NCBI RefSeq assembly: GCF_900141755.1
Contig: NZ_LT670844.1
Span: 4,526,001 to 4,590,000 of the forward strand
Length of the DNA: 64,000 bases
Origin: Bradyrhizobium lablabi
GTDB lineage: Bacteria > Pseudomonadota > Alphaproteobacteria > Rhizobiales > Xanthobacteraceae
Direction: 5' to 3'
Shown here: positions 9,634 through 17,955 of the stretch, piece by piece
Layout of the letters: every line of letters begins with the position of its first letter
How positions within the stretch are numbered: position 1 is the stretch's first letter
Program-made: the position numbers and the translations under genes
Notes under the pieces: model-generated
What the model saw: the letters and a program-made list of their open reading frames with translations, nothing else
Database searches by the model: none
Told to the model about the DNA's origin: nothing

Positions 9634-9978
9634 CTAGTAGCAATACGACACGCCATCGAGAATGGGACAGCGCGCCCGTTCCGGCGCGCTCGGATTTTCC
9701 AGCGGCACCACCCCCTTGCCATGGCCGACAAACACGCCCTGTCCGACGATGACGGATGATTTGTTGCCGATGACGACGCTCGGATGCGGCGAAGCCAGGC
9801 TCGAACGGGTGCCGTCGGCCCAGACGATGGCGTCTCCTGTGAAGATGCCGCGCCGGCCGTCATCGCAACTGACGTCGGTGCCCTGACGCGTACAGGCCTG
9901 CGCCAGCGCGCCTCCGCTGCCCGCGGCCGATATCGCGGACATCACAATCGCAACCGCCAGCGCCCGATCGATGGTCAT
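9634..9978 (-). CDS. Small exported protein, unknown
   Basis: A 114-aa protein with an N-terminal signal sequence ending near ALAQA. The mature protein has four Cys (in QACTRQG, VSCDD, RARCP and SYCY), which could form disulfides, and a beta-rich Gly/Val centre. It converges on the cytochrome gene. No family recognised. Confidence 0.65.
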   Translation of the reverse strand: MTIDRALAVAIVMSAISAAGSGGALAQACTRQGTDVSCDDGRRGIFTGDAIVWADGTRSSLASPHPSVVIGNKSSVIVGQGVFVGHGKGVVPLENPSAPERARCPILDGVSYCY

Positions 9979-10183
9979 GCCGCCCTCCGCGCCCCTTGAA
10001 TCGTTTAGCGATGTTTACGCCGTCGGCTTGTACCGGTTTTCGGCTCACGGCACCATTGGGCGAGAACCGGTCGCCGGCCACGACGCGAAATTATCAAGTC
10101 TATTCAATTGGTTGCGGAATTCCCCGGGGCCCTTCCCGCAGTCCCTTGCAAAAGTCGCCGCGCCCCGTCAAGAGAGGGCATCC

Positions 10184-10273
10184 GGAGAGATGGCCGAGTG
10201 GCTTAAGGCGCACGCTTGGAAAGCGTGTGTGCGGGAAACTGTACCGTGGGTTCGAATCCCACTCTCTCCGCCA
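10184..10273 (+). tRNA. tRNA-Ser(GGA)
   Basis: A 90-nt gene including the encoded CCA. The acceptor stem GGAGAGA/TCTCTCC is perfect, the anticodon stem CACGC/GCGTG encloses TTGGAAA (anticodon GGA), there is a long variable arm as expected for tRNA-Ser, and the T-arm is GTGGG-TTCGAAT-CCCAC. It reads UCC/UCU. The rearranged stretch begins right after it, which fits use of tRNA genes as integration sites. Confidence 0.97.
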
Positions 10274-10786
10274 CCCGCCCGAGCGTTCAGGCTTCTGCGT
10301 CAACGAATAGGCCGAAAATCCCTGAGCAAAAGTGGGGTTTTCGAGGATCACGGCTGTACCGGAGATTGCCGATTTTTGGCACAATTGGTCTGGAGACGGC
10401 ATTTTTCTCCAAAGCTTCGTACTTCGTCGGTTTAGTACGGTTTAGAAAAGTGAAGCGCCAGAGGCACAACTCGAAATCAAAATCGGCCTCGGTTCGAGTC
10501 TCTGTTGGATGAGCGAGAGTAACTGAGTCTCCAGGAGCTCTCAGCATCACCGTCTAGGGATGCCGCTTCATATTGAGATCTTCTCAGTTTGACCCAAGGC
10601 AGACATGGTGCTGTTTTGATCTTTGTCCGCCAGCGGGTAGAATTTTAAGCTATTTATTGGGATAAGTGTTGAGCTGCATAGCCTATGTTGTCTCAAGGTT
10701 GAGCCATCCTGTGGCCAATGGCTACGGCACGGTCTGGGTTGATCGCGTAACCAACTGACACATTCGTGTGTGGTTTCGGAGGGGGG
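10274..10786. other. Gene-free stretch after tRNA-Ser
   Basis: About 510 bases with no credible gene. It is less GC-rich than the flanks. An 11-mer, TTAGTACGGTT at 10432-10442, recurs exactly at 49245-49255 beside the tRNA-Thr-like gene. No integrase gene and no copy of the tRNA 3' end was found here. Confidence 0.5.
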
Positions 10787-11239
10787 ATGCTCAAGGCGCA
10801 AGGACGCAAGCAGTTCATCGACGTGTGCCGCGGCAATCAAGTCGTCACGTCGTTCGATTTTGTGAGACGGTCACCATTTTCCCTCGACGGGCAAGAATAC
10901 ATGGCTAAGGCGACGAGCGTACTTGGCGTGTCATTTTCACTGTATCGAGGCGATGAGGTTATCGTCGTCCAGAAGACAACGTCGCTTCTGGCTAACGCTC
11001 AGCAAATCGAGCACGACGGCGTAACGTGGTTGATGAAACCGGCGCGCTATTTCGGAAAAACGTTCAATGTTCTGTCCGATGGCGGCACGAATCTCGGTGC
11101 CATCGTGCCTGCCAGATATTTCTTCCCGCTGTCCGACATCACGATCGATCTGCCGGACAATGTGCCAGCTCTGGTACAGGTGTTCATGCTATGGCTTGCC
11201 GTGAAATCGTGGACGACCGACACGGGGGGCGGCACATGA
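10787..11239 (+). CDS. Hypothetical protein
   Basis: A 150-aa protein with no signal peptide, apparently beta-rich (alternating segments such as YMAKATSVLGVSFSLYRG and GVTWLMKPARYFGKTFNVL) and a C-terminal hydrophobic stretch (VPALVQVFMLWLAVKSW). The ATG at 10787 follows a purine-rich GGAGGGGGG; an earlier in-frame ATG at 10766 has nothing similar. It stands alone between a gene-free stretch and the intron remnant. I do not recognise a family. Confidence 0.55.
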   Translation: MLKAQGRKQFIDVCRGNQVVTSFDFVRRSPFSLDGQEYMAKATSVLGVSFSLYRGDEVIVVQKTTSLLANAQQIEHDGVTWLMKPARYFGKTFNVLSDGGTNLGAIVPARYFFPLSDITIDLPDNVPALVQVFMLWLAVKSWTTDTGGGT

Positions 11240-11413
11240 CCGCTCGATTAGCCACATATCTCCCGCCATCCGGTTAGGAAGTTAGTTTTTATGGCCGTGT
11301 CCGAAAGTGGCCCCCAAGCCGAAGAAGTTCGAAATCTCCCGCGCGTCCGCCATCGGGGGTAGACCGGACTTCTCTCGCGCGGGCCTCTACCGCCGCTTGT
11401 GACCCATCTCGGA

Positions 11414-12085
11414 GTGCGCCAGGAAGCTGGCAAAGAATAGGAGGTGAAAGTCCCCCATGGGGTAAGGTCTAGCCAACCGCCCCGACCCCGAGTGATGCAC
11501 GAGGTTCTGCTCGCGAGGGCAGCCGTGAAGCGTTCACAGGGGAGACCACGGGCCAAGTATTGAGCTGCGAAACGGGTCTAATTCCGAGGTGCCGATCTCC
11601 TTCCGTTGAAGAGAAGGCAACATCGTCCCATGACGTACTGGCTTGCATGGGAAGAACCTCGCGCAGTCGGAGACCTTGTGCACGTGGAGAAGTTCTTTGC
11701 GCGGAACCTGGGAGGTCTCATCCATGCCCGGCCTCGTGTGCCGGGCCGGCTCGGGAAGGCGATAAGCCGCACGTCGAGCATGTACGTGGATGAGAAGTCG
11801 GATGAGGCCATAGTACTTGCGAAGCGACTGAACAAAGGGAGGCAACTCCCGGCGGAAGTTGTGGAGGGAAGGGCCTCACCCAAGGGGAACAGCCGTTAGG
11901 CGGCCGCGGTTCGGACACTGAGCCGAAATGCCGCGTCGATCCGAATAATGGCTGCGCGCCGGGCGACGAGCGTGATTAAATCGTTCATCGCACGACGTCT
12001 GACCCGAGGGAGGAGCCCGGTGCGTTAGCAGCGCACGCCGGGATCTGTGCGGGGGGCGAGGAGAAATCCTCGTCCCTACCGCGAC
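11414..12085 (+). mobile_element. Group II intron with its reverse-transcriptase gene deleted
   Basis: The 5' end GTGCGCC (11414) fits the GUGYG start of group II introns and is followed by domain-I-like sequence (AGGAGGTGAAAGTCCCCCAT at 11440-11460, GCAGCCGTGAAGCGTTCACA at about 11520). Near the other end, GAGCCCGGTGCG-ttagca-GCGCACGCCGGG (12013-12042) has the form of catalytic domain V with its AGC triad, and the hairpin CGAGGAG-aaa-TCCTCG followed by TCCCTACCGCGAC looks like domain VI with its branch A and a 3' AC end. Only the first codons of the encoded protein remain, so this element of about 670 nt cannot move by itself. Boundaries are from motif recognition. Confidence 0.85.
11780..11899 (+). 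pseudogene. N-terminal stub of the intron reverse transcriptase
   Basis: Encodes about 39 residues (EKSDEAIVLAKRLNKGRQ, then VEGRASPKGNS) that match the extreme N-terminus of group II intron LtrA-type proteins, then stops. The polymerase, maturase and endonuclease domains are all missing; sequence resumes in the intron 3' part. A frame upstream is open to 11606 but has no protein-like content. Confidence 0.75.
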
Positions 12086-12270
12086 CATGAGCCATCCAGG
12101 TGCCTCCACAAATCGATCAGTAGTGCTGACCAGTCGACGACGTCTGAGAAGCCGCGCGGCATGTTATGCTGGCGACATTTTGTCTCATTGGCATTCGAAC
12201 CGTCTTCTCGAACTCATTTAAGGACCTCCAATCATCTACGATCTCCAGTCATCGGTAAGGGAGGTCAACC

Positions 12271-13023
12271 ATGAAGATCGTTGTGATCGGCGGTACCGGC
12301 CTGATCGGCTCGAAGACGGTCGCCATTCTGCGCCAGGGTGGCCACGAGGTCCTCGCCGCCTCGCCCAACAGCGGCGTCAACACCATCACCGGCGAGGGGC
12401 TCAAAGAGGCCCTGGCCGGCGCGCAGGTCGTGATCGACCTCGCCAATTCGCCCTCATTTGAAGACAAGGCGGTGCTGGAATTCTTCGAGACCTCCGGCCG
12501 CAACCTGCTCGCGGCGGAGGCCGCAGCCGCTGTCCGACACCATGTCGCGCTCTCCATCGTCGCAATCGACCGGACAGACAATGGCTATTTCCGCGCCAAG
12601 GTCGCCCAGGAGAAACTGATCAAGACCTCCGGCATCCCATACACCATCGTCCGCTCGACCCAGTTCCTGGAATTCCTCGGCGGCATCGCCGATTCAAGTG
12701 CGGATGGAAACATAGTCAGGCTCCCGCCCGTCCTGTTCCAGCCCATCGCGGCGGACGACGTTGCTGCCAGCGTTGCCGATGTGGCGCTCGCGCCGCCGCA
12801 CGATGGCATCGTTGAGATCGCCGGCCCGGAACGAGCGCCGTTCAACGAAATCGTCGCCCGCTATCTGAAGGCGGTCGGCGACCCGCGCGAGGTCGTGAGC
12901 GATCCCGAGGCCCGATACTGGGGCGGCCGGGTTGACGAGCACTCGCTCGTGCCGCTCGGCGAGGCGGGCCTCGGCCGCATCGGTCTGGACGAATGGCTCC
13001 GCCGCTCACAGGCAGCAGCCTGA
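12271..13023 (+). CDS. NmrA-like SDR-family NAD(P)-binding protein
   Basis: A 250-aa protein with an N-terminal Rossmann motif VVIGGTGLIGSKTVAIL (Gly-x-x-Gly-x-x-Gly), the atypical-SDR segment YFRAKVAQEKLIKTSGIPYTIVRSTQFLEF at about 110, and a C-terminal substrate region with PIAADDVAASVADVAL. It lacks the classic Tyr-x3-Lys arrangement, as NmrA-type members often do. GGGAGG lies seven bases before the ATG. The next gene is the split cupin and, beyond the interruption, a truncated MBL-fold gene; I infer the three were once one operon. Confidence 0.85.
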   Translation: MKIVVIGGTGLIGSKTVAILRQGGHEVLAASPNSGVNTITGEGLKEALAGAQVVIDLANSPSFEDKAVLEFFETSGRNLLAAEAAAAVRHHVALSIVAIDRTDNGYFRAKVAQEKLIKTSGIPYTIVRSTQFLEFLGGIADSSADGNIVRLPPVLFQPIAADDVAASVADVALAPPHDGIVEIAGPERAPFNEIVARYLKAVGDPREVVSDPEARYWGGRVDEHSLVPLGEAGLGRIGLDEWLRRSQAAA

Positions 13024-13089
13024 TCCCGCATCGGAGGTACGCACAGTCTGCCACGAGCGGGTCCCGGGCAACGAACGAAAGAGGCGACT

Positions 13090-13737
13090 ATGACGATCAA
13101 ACTCGTTGCGTTGGTTCTTCTGTGCCTCATGACCGGCACGGCGGTGGCTCAGGAGCCTAAGGTCACGTCACTCATGTCTAAGGATCTTCCGGAGAATCCC
13201 GGCAGGGAAGCTCTGATGATCACAGTCGAGCATGCGCCCGGCGGGTCGAGCGCTATCCACCGACACAATCCGTTTGCTGCCGCAAAACCCTGGGACGGCG
13301 AACCTGCGCCGGGCAAGCATTTGTTGATTTGGAGCGAACAAGGTCTTGGCGACTCGCTGCAATTCATACGCTACGCCGAATTGTGCAAAAAACTGTTCGC
13401 GAAAGTGTCGGTGCTTACCGAGAGTCCTCTGGTTCGGCTCTTTAGGGCGCTGCCTTTTGTTGATGACGCCTTCGATAGGACGCGCGGGGGAAACTTTCAT
13501 GCCGACGAACATGTAGCGATGATGAGTCTGCCACATCGTTTCGACACGGTGTTGGAAACCGTCCCTGCCGCTGTTCCCTATTTGCGGGTCGATCCAGAAA
13601 TTCAGGCGAAATGGACGGCCAAGTTTGCAGGCGTTGCTTTCGCCGAAGGTGGTGGAGAAGCTGGGGTATGTGATGGGGATCGTGCGGGAGCGAGCGTGAC
13701 TCGCTCGCATCACGCTGTGAAGCATGAACGCTGCTAG
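13090..13737 (+). pseudogene. Chimera: cupin 5' half fused to glycosyltransferase fragment
   Basis: Residues 1-59 are the start of a small exported cupin: signal peptide (TGTAVAQEP), then EHAPGGSSAIHRHN, the first metal-binding motif. At about base 13267 the sequence switches in frame to PWDGEPAPGKHLLIWSEQGLGDSLQFIRYAELCK and LPFVDDAFD, which is the glycosyltransferase-like domain of TPR-linked O-GlcNAc-transferase-type proteins; that fragment decays after about 13650 (PYLRVDPEIQAKWTAKFAGV). The missing cupin half is at 16137-16344. The ORF could still be made as an exported hybrid, but a function is unlikely. Confidence 0.8.
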
Positions 13738-13745
13738 CAGCCACT

Positions 13746-14564
13746 TCAATTCGTCGTGGTCTTGCCGCCGCGCATGGACACGAGCTTTTCCTCACGAAAT
13801 CGGAGAATGAGCCATGCGGTCTCATCGAAACCGTCTGCGAGCTTTCCGTCGTGAGAATACACCATCTGAGCAGCTTCCGACTTCGACGGCGGTCCCAGCG
13901 CCGTGACTACCTCCAAACGCGACATACCTAAATGCAGCTTGCCGTCGAAGACGAGGGGCGCGAACTTTTCCGGGATGATGGCGCAATCGGTCGAGGTGTC
14001 GGTGTCTTTCTCGGTGAGCTCTTCAACGATCTCTGTGACGAGATGGTCCGGGCCGCCCATCTCTCCGCTGGACACGACCCATAATCGATGCTGCGCGCGC
14101 CTATAACACAGCCAATAGATGCTATCTCCAGCGTCGCCCTGGTGTTGGATGGTCCCTTCGCCCACGGCTTCGCGGACCGCGCCGAGCGGCGTCTCCTCGA
14201 AGCGGCCGGCGAATGCGCCTAGCGAAAAGCGGGTCGCCAATCTCTTCACGACCGTCGGCGGCACGCGCTCGAACGCATGTTCGTCGACTGGCGGCGGCGG
14301 TGTCTGCGCGGAGCAGTCGTCCGCGGGGATCGCGAAAAGGAGAAGCAGCAAGAAGAGCGTCTTTCGACCATCAACTCCGAATTGCCTTACATTGGAGATT
14401 GAGCGCTTCTGGAATAGCTCCTTTCCTTTGGCAAGGATGGCGTCAACATTGAGGTCTTTGACGCGGCCAGCCGCTCTGTCCGCCAGTCCTTTATATATTT
14501 CTCGCCTCAGCAGGTCGCGCCCAGGCGTCGAGAGTGCGGGCGTCAGTTTCTGGGTGTCGGACAC
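13746..14564 (-). CDS. Hypothetical protein, antitoxin-like N-terminus joined to an exported-type domain
   Basis: A 272-aa reading frame with two unlike parts. Residues 1-57 (LLRREIYKGLADRAAGRVKD, then AILAKGKELFQKRS) resemble the tail of ParD-type antitoxins. Residues 69-88 are a signal-like hydrophobic stretch (TLFLLLLLFAIPADDCSAQ) followed by a soluble domain with LHLGMSRLEVVTALGPPSK, an SmpA/OmlA-like pattern. An internal signal sequence is odd, so either the true start is a non-ATG codon near 14370 or two genes have been fused by rearrangement. No toxin gene is beside it. Confidence 0.5.
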   Translation of the reverse strand: MSDTQKLTPALSTPGRDLLRREIYKGLADRAAGRVKDLNVDAILAKGKELFQKRSISNVRQFGVDGRKTLFLLLLLFAIPADDCSAQTPPPPVDEHAFERVPPTVVKRLATRFSLGAFAGRFEETPLGAVREAVGEGTIQHQGDAGDSIYWLCYRRAQHRLWVVSSGEMGGPDHLVTEIVEELTEKDTDTSTDCAIIPEKFAPLVFDGKLHLGMSRLEVVTALGPPSKSEAAQMVYSHDGKLADGFDETAWLILRFREEKLVSMRGGKTTTN

Positions 14565-14816
14565 GTCAGTCTATCTCCTGCGATGAAGAAAGGCACAACA
14601 TATCATAGCTGACGTGTGGAGGAGCCTCCCTCACCCCACCGCCTTCAGTTGGCTTTGGCCGGCCCACTTGCTGCTCGAATGCTCTCGACGTCATCAAAAA
14701 TGCTTGATTCATCACCCAGACTTGGCGGTGCCAAATCGGTGCCACGCGATTTTTGGATGCTGAGAAAAATGTGCAGCGGAAATTAAAAAAGCCGCTATAC
14801 GGCAATTACTTACGAG

Positions 14817-14862
14817 TGGTGGGCGCACCAGGGCTCGAACCTGGGGACCCGCTGATTAAGAG
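14817..14862 (-). pseudogene. 3' half of tRNA-Lys(CTT), attachment-site remnant
   Basis: Read on the minus strand, these 46 bases match the 3' part of a tRNA-Lys(CTT) from the anticodon (CTCTTAATCAGCGGG) through the T-arm (CCAGG-TTCGAGC-CCTGG) to the acceptor strand GCGCCCA and CCA. The 5' half is absent. A displaced tRNA 3' end is what an integrating element leaves at its far junction, so I read this as an old att site. No integrase is present in the window. Confidence 0.8.
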
Positions 14863-14882
14863 GACAAAGAATCAGCGGGTCC
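14845..14882. repeat. 13-bp perfect inverted repeat at the tRNA-Lys remnant
   Basis: GGACCCGCTGATT (14845-14857) is repeated inverted as AATCAGCGGGTCC (14870-14882) around 12 bases. The second arm is a second copy of the tRNA anticodon-stem region in opposite orientation, so two pieces of the same tRNA face each other here. Confidence 0.8.
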
Positions 14883-15176
14883 TAAATTGGAAATGAACAC
14901 GACTGAGATGTCATCATCGGACTAGCGAATCGGCCTTTGCGAACACCCCATAAGCGGCTTCAGAAGCCACCAGCCGCTTGTCTCGTCTACGCCCAAGAGC
15001 GGAAGCAGCGATGATGACGCACTGCATCAGCTAAGGGTCATTTTCGACGGATTCAGCGGGGTTGTCGGCAGGTTGATGTCCGCTTCTACCCCGTGAGCGC
15101 CGAACCGGGGCCGGGCCAGAAGCGTTGCGCTTGGACGGACCCCCGTGATTCAAACTCCCAAACTGGGGGTCGAATC

Positions 15177-15530
15177 ATGCGCTACGAACTCGCCGACTAT
15201 GAATGGGTTGCCATCAAGCCCATGCTGCCGAACAAGCCGCGTGGCGTTCCTCGGGTAAACGACCGGCGTGTCCTCAACGGCATCTTCTGGGTCCTGCGAT
15301 CCGGGGCACCTTGGCGCGATTTGCCGGATCATTTTGGCCCTTACACGACCTGCTATAACCGTTTCATCCGCTGGCGGCGGGCTGGTGTCTGGGGCCGCAT
15401 CATAGACGCACTTGCCGCTGCCCACGATGCCGCTGTCCAGATGATCGACACCTCCATTGTCCGTGTGCATCAGCATGGAGCCTGCATCACACGAAACCAG
15501 CGCCAATCGATGGGGAGGTCACGCGGCGGC
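15177..15530 (+). mobile_element. IS5-type transposase fragment
   Basis: From the ATG at 15177 the protein reads MRYELADYEWVAIKPMLPNK, then VLNGIFWVLRSGAPWRDLPD and FIRWRRAGVWGRI, the first ORF of IS5-family (IS427-like) two-ORF transposases, including the first catalytic Asp region (MIDTSIVRVHQH). Similarity ends after GRSRGG near 15530; what follows is unrelated and the second ORF is missing. Dead fragment. Confidence 0.85.
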
Positions 15531-15646
15531 TTCACACCCGCCGAGGTGTCGCAGCACGGGCATATGGCGCGATCACTGGCCGCCGTCGAAATACAATTGA
15601 TGAGAGACAAGCCGAAAAAACCAAAAACGTAATTTCAGGAGGAATA

Positions 15647-15994
15647 ATGCCGAAAAACAAGAAAGCGAAATGCCCGCCGAAACAGTCGCGCCAATTCTAT
15701 GCGGCGCATCCCTGGGAATGCCGTCACCACGAAGCTCACTCCGACATTGCCGCCTACGTCGAAGCGAGCGGTGAATGGGAAATGATCCTCACCGTCCACC
15801 CAACGTCCGGCGCCAGCGCCGAGGTCGTGGCCGCATATATCGCCGCCATCATTAACGAACATCAGAGCAAGGCAGACCTGCTGCAGGAGGCAATGACGGC
15901 CCTGGAGCTGTGCCTCGAAGAAGACCGCCTGACTTTCACATCTGAACAGGCGGCAGATCGCGTCGTCATGCGCATCAAGGCGAGAGCTTCATGA
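15647..15994 (+). CDS. Hypothetical protein
   Basis: A 115-aa soluble protein with a basic start (MPKNKKAKCPPKQSRQFYAAHPWECRHHEAH) and a helical second half rich in Glu/Ala. A strong AGGAGG precedes the ATG by five bases. The stop overlaps (ATGA) the start of a LuxR-type HTH fragment, so the two were probably an operon. The gene seems intact although everything around it is broken. No family or function recognised. Confidence 0.65.
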   Translation: MPKNKKAKCPPKQSRQFYAAHPWECRHHEAHSDIAAYVEASGEWEMILTVHPTSGASAEVVAAYIAAIINEHQSKADLLQEAMTALELCLEEDRLTFTSEQAADRVVMRIKARAS

Positions 15995-16137
15995 TGACTC
16001 CCGCCAAACGGATCATCAAGATGCCTACGAAGAAGCTTGCTCCGCGTGAAGCCGAGGTTTTGACGCTGCTGGCCTGCGGGAATAGTCGTGACGAAATCTC
16101 TCTCATCCTGTCTCTCCGCAATACAACTGTAAGAGAA
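15991..16137 (+). pseudogene. LuxR-type HTH regulator fragment
   Basis: Encodes LAPREAEVLTLLACGNSRDEISLILSLRNTTVRE, the first two helices and recognition-helix start of a LuxR/GerE domain. The motif is cut off at about 16137, where the sequence becomes the second half of the split cupin gene. The fused frame runs on to 16233 out of the cupin frame. Confidence 0.7.
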
Positions 16138-16344
16138 TGCACATGCGTTTGTTTACGTGCTGGAGGGCTCCGTCGTGATGCAGCTGAAGGGTGGACGACA
16201 GGTGACACTGACACCAGGACAGTCCTTCTATGAAGGCCCGATGTTCATGTCGTCGACCGGAACGCAAGCGGCACCCAGCCGGCGAAATTCCTGGTGCTCT
16301 TGATCAAGGACAAGGGCGCCCCGGCGCTCGTGCCCGCACAGTGA
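16137..16344 (+). pseudogene. 3' half of the split cupin gene
   Basis: Encodes HAFVYVLEGSVVMQLKGG and VTLTPGQSFYEGP, the second cupin motif region, which continues the HRHN that ends the piece at 13090-13266. After a small deletion near 16234 the frame shifts and reads DVHVVDRNASGTQPAKFLVL and then LIKDKGAPALVPAQ, stopping at 16342-16344. Joined, the halves make a normal small exported cupin of about 130 aa; besides the interruption the gene is also frameshifted. Confidence 0.8.
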
Positions 16345-16397
16345 CTGTTACGGCAACCCAAGTACACGAAAGGTAAGGCGGTCAGCAGGAGACAAAC

Positions 16398-16637
16398 ATG
16401 AGCTTGGACAACACCTCACAGCCCTCGGTCAAGTACTGCGCCGACAAGGTGAACTCGAAGTACATCCACGGTAGACCGGGGCCCGAGTTGGTTCCGTCGC
16501 GCTACGCGCTGAAGGTCGGCGAAATTGACGTAATGGTGGTCAGCGATGGGGTGCTATCGCTGCCAGGCGCGATGTTGGGCCACAACGTTGACCCGGCCGT
16601 CCGGGCGGCCTGGCTGGAGGACATGTTCCTGCCTAAC
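16398..16637 (+). pseudogene. Truncated MBL-fold metallohydrolase
   Basis: The first 80 residues (RYALKVGEIDVMVVSDGVLS, then MLGHNVDPAVRAAWLEDMFL) match the N-terminus of metallo-beta-lactamase-fold hydrolases from soil bacteria. The protein breaks before the zinc-binding HxHxDH motif; after about 16637 the frame carries unrelated sequence to 16808. AGCAGGAG is placed well before the ATG. It follows the cupin 3' half by 53 bp. Confidence 0.75.
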
Positions 16638-17275
16638 GTATGCCCAAGCGCCGTGGCCAGTGGCAGGGCTACCTCTACAGATTGCCCCTGCAAACTTACG
16701 TCGCGCCGAAAACGCAGACCGCGGCTCGGTCCTCTGATCTGCGGTCTGGCCAAGCCGCAAAATCGGCACTCACCATGCCGCAAGGCTTGCGGCATAAACC
16801 TTCAATAGAACCTTCATATGAACCATCACGCACGAGCATCACGACCGATGCCGCAGAAAGACTGCAGGCTTTCCAAGGTAGGCAGGAAGGATCCGAGGTT
16901 GTTCAGAATCGCATAGCTCGACGTATTGGCGATGATGGGTGGCTTGTCTTGGGCGAGATGAGCGATGCACAGCGTGCACATCTTTCTACGCTGGAGCGGC
17001 AACACCGATTGGACGATGAGACATTGGGGAGCGCGGTCCTTGCGATCCGCCATAAGCGACCACCATGATGAGAGGAGCGACCGGACGGATTAGGGTGGGG
17101 GGTGGTTAAAACCCTAGCGCGATGGGGGCGTGGACCGGTGGTCCTCCTTCATGCGCAAAAAGTTGGAATTAAATACAAAAAGCCACCGTGCGGGGGCTAC
17201 GGCAGAAATATCTGTCGCGGAACGTTGCGCTATAAAAGCAAGGCAGCCGGACGGTACGCAGTATCGCTTGCAGCT

Positions 17276-17294
17276 TGGGTGGTTCATCCACCCA
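17276..17294 (+). other. Hairpin preceding the terminator
   Basis: TGGGTGG-ttcat-CCACCCA, 7 perfect base pairs, 50 bp before a terminator-like hairpin. The two together resemble the 3' part of a small RNA; there is no direct evidence of a transcript. Confidence 0.35.
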
Positions 17295-17343
17295 CAATGG
17301 GCTTCGACGATCCTGTTTATCCTAAGGCTGATCCAAACACAGA

Positions 17344-17370
17344 GGCACTCCAACAATGGGGTGCCTTTTT
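17344..17370 (+). terminator. Rho-independent terminator candidate
   Basis: GGCACTCC-aacaat-GGGGTGCC followed by TTTTT: eight pairs (one G-T) and a five-T tail. No intact gene ends just upstream on this strand, so it may serve a small RNA or be left from a lost gene. Confidence 0.55.
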
Positions 17371-17955
17371 GCTATCGGATCTCGGGGATTTCCGGACCAA
17401 GCAACATGCTCCCGACTTTTCGATTTCCTCAACGTCTTTCAGCACACCCGCCACCGTACCATGTCGTCACCGGAAACACTGCGAGCTTCAGGTACACGAT
17501 ATCCCATGGTACTGATTGAGATGCGTGATTTCGCACAGGTCACGGTGTACCGGCGGCGCGTCGATGCTCATGATTGAGCCGAACGGTGGAAATGCGATCT
17601 CGGCGAACAGGTGCTGCGCGCTGCCGCTCAGCATTCCCGTGAGGCCGGATTGTCGGATGCACGTGGAGTCGGTCGGGTGATGGAGAACCTCGAAGTCGTC
17701 ACGTAACCTGCTGAGATTGAAGGATTGTCTTTTGATGCGTATCCGCGAGGGACAAATTTGGGGACAGGTTGGCTGAAGGACGGCTCCAACAGGTCCTGCT
17801 CAGCAACCAGAGGCGGTGCTGCAAGCTATTGAGCTGGTTTGCTTTTTCAGCGGCGCGCAACTTCCCTGCCAGCAAGACTACCAACGTTCTCAGTTTGAGG
17901 TCGCATGGATCGCATCGGATGTGACGCTCACATCGTCGGCGTTCCTTTGCATCAC

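Larger units (their letters stand above)
14565..15176. other. Gene-free junk between remnants
   Basis: About 610 bases without a credible gene. It contains the tRNA-Lys 3' fragment and its inverted repeat (separate entries), and a hairpin GACCCCC/GGGGGTC at 15138-15171 just before the transposase fragment, which may be part of the IS end. Confidence 0.5.
16638..17955. other. Stretch of remnants without an intact gene
   Basis: About 1.3 kb. A frame at 16640-17068 ends in a plausible soluble segment (ARRIGDDGWLVLGEMSDAQR) but starts inside the broken MBL region. Another fragment at about 17587-17706 (KCDLGEQVLRAAAQHSREAG, ending NLEVVT) looks like the C-terminus of a lost protein, with frameshifts before it. 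Neither has a recognisable family. A terminator-like hairpin lies at 17344. Confidence 0.45.

Noticed and set aside
10100..10402. 100-codon frame on the minus strand across tRNA-Ser (contains WDSNPRYSFPHTRFPSVR)
   Set aside because: Same artefact: reverse reading of tRNA-Ser.
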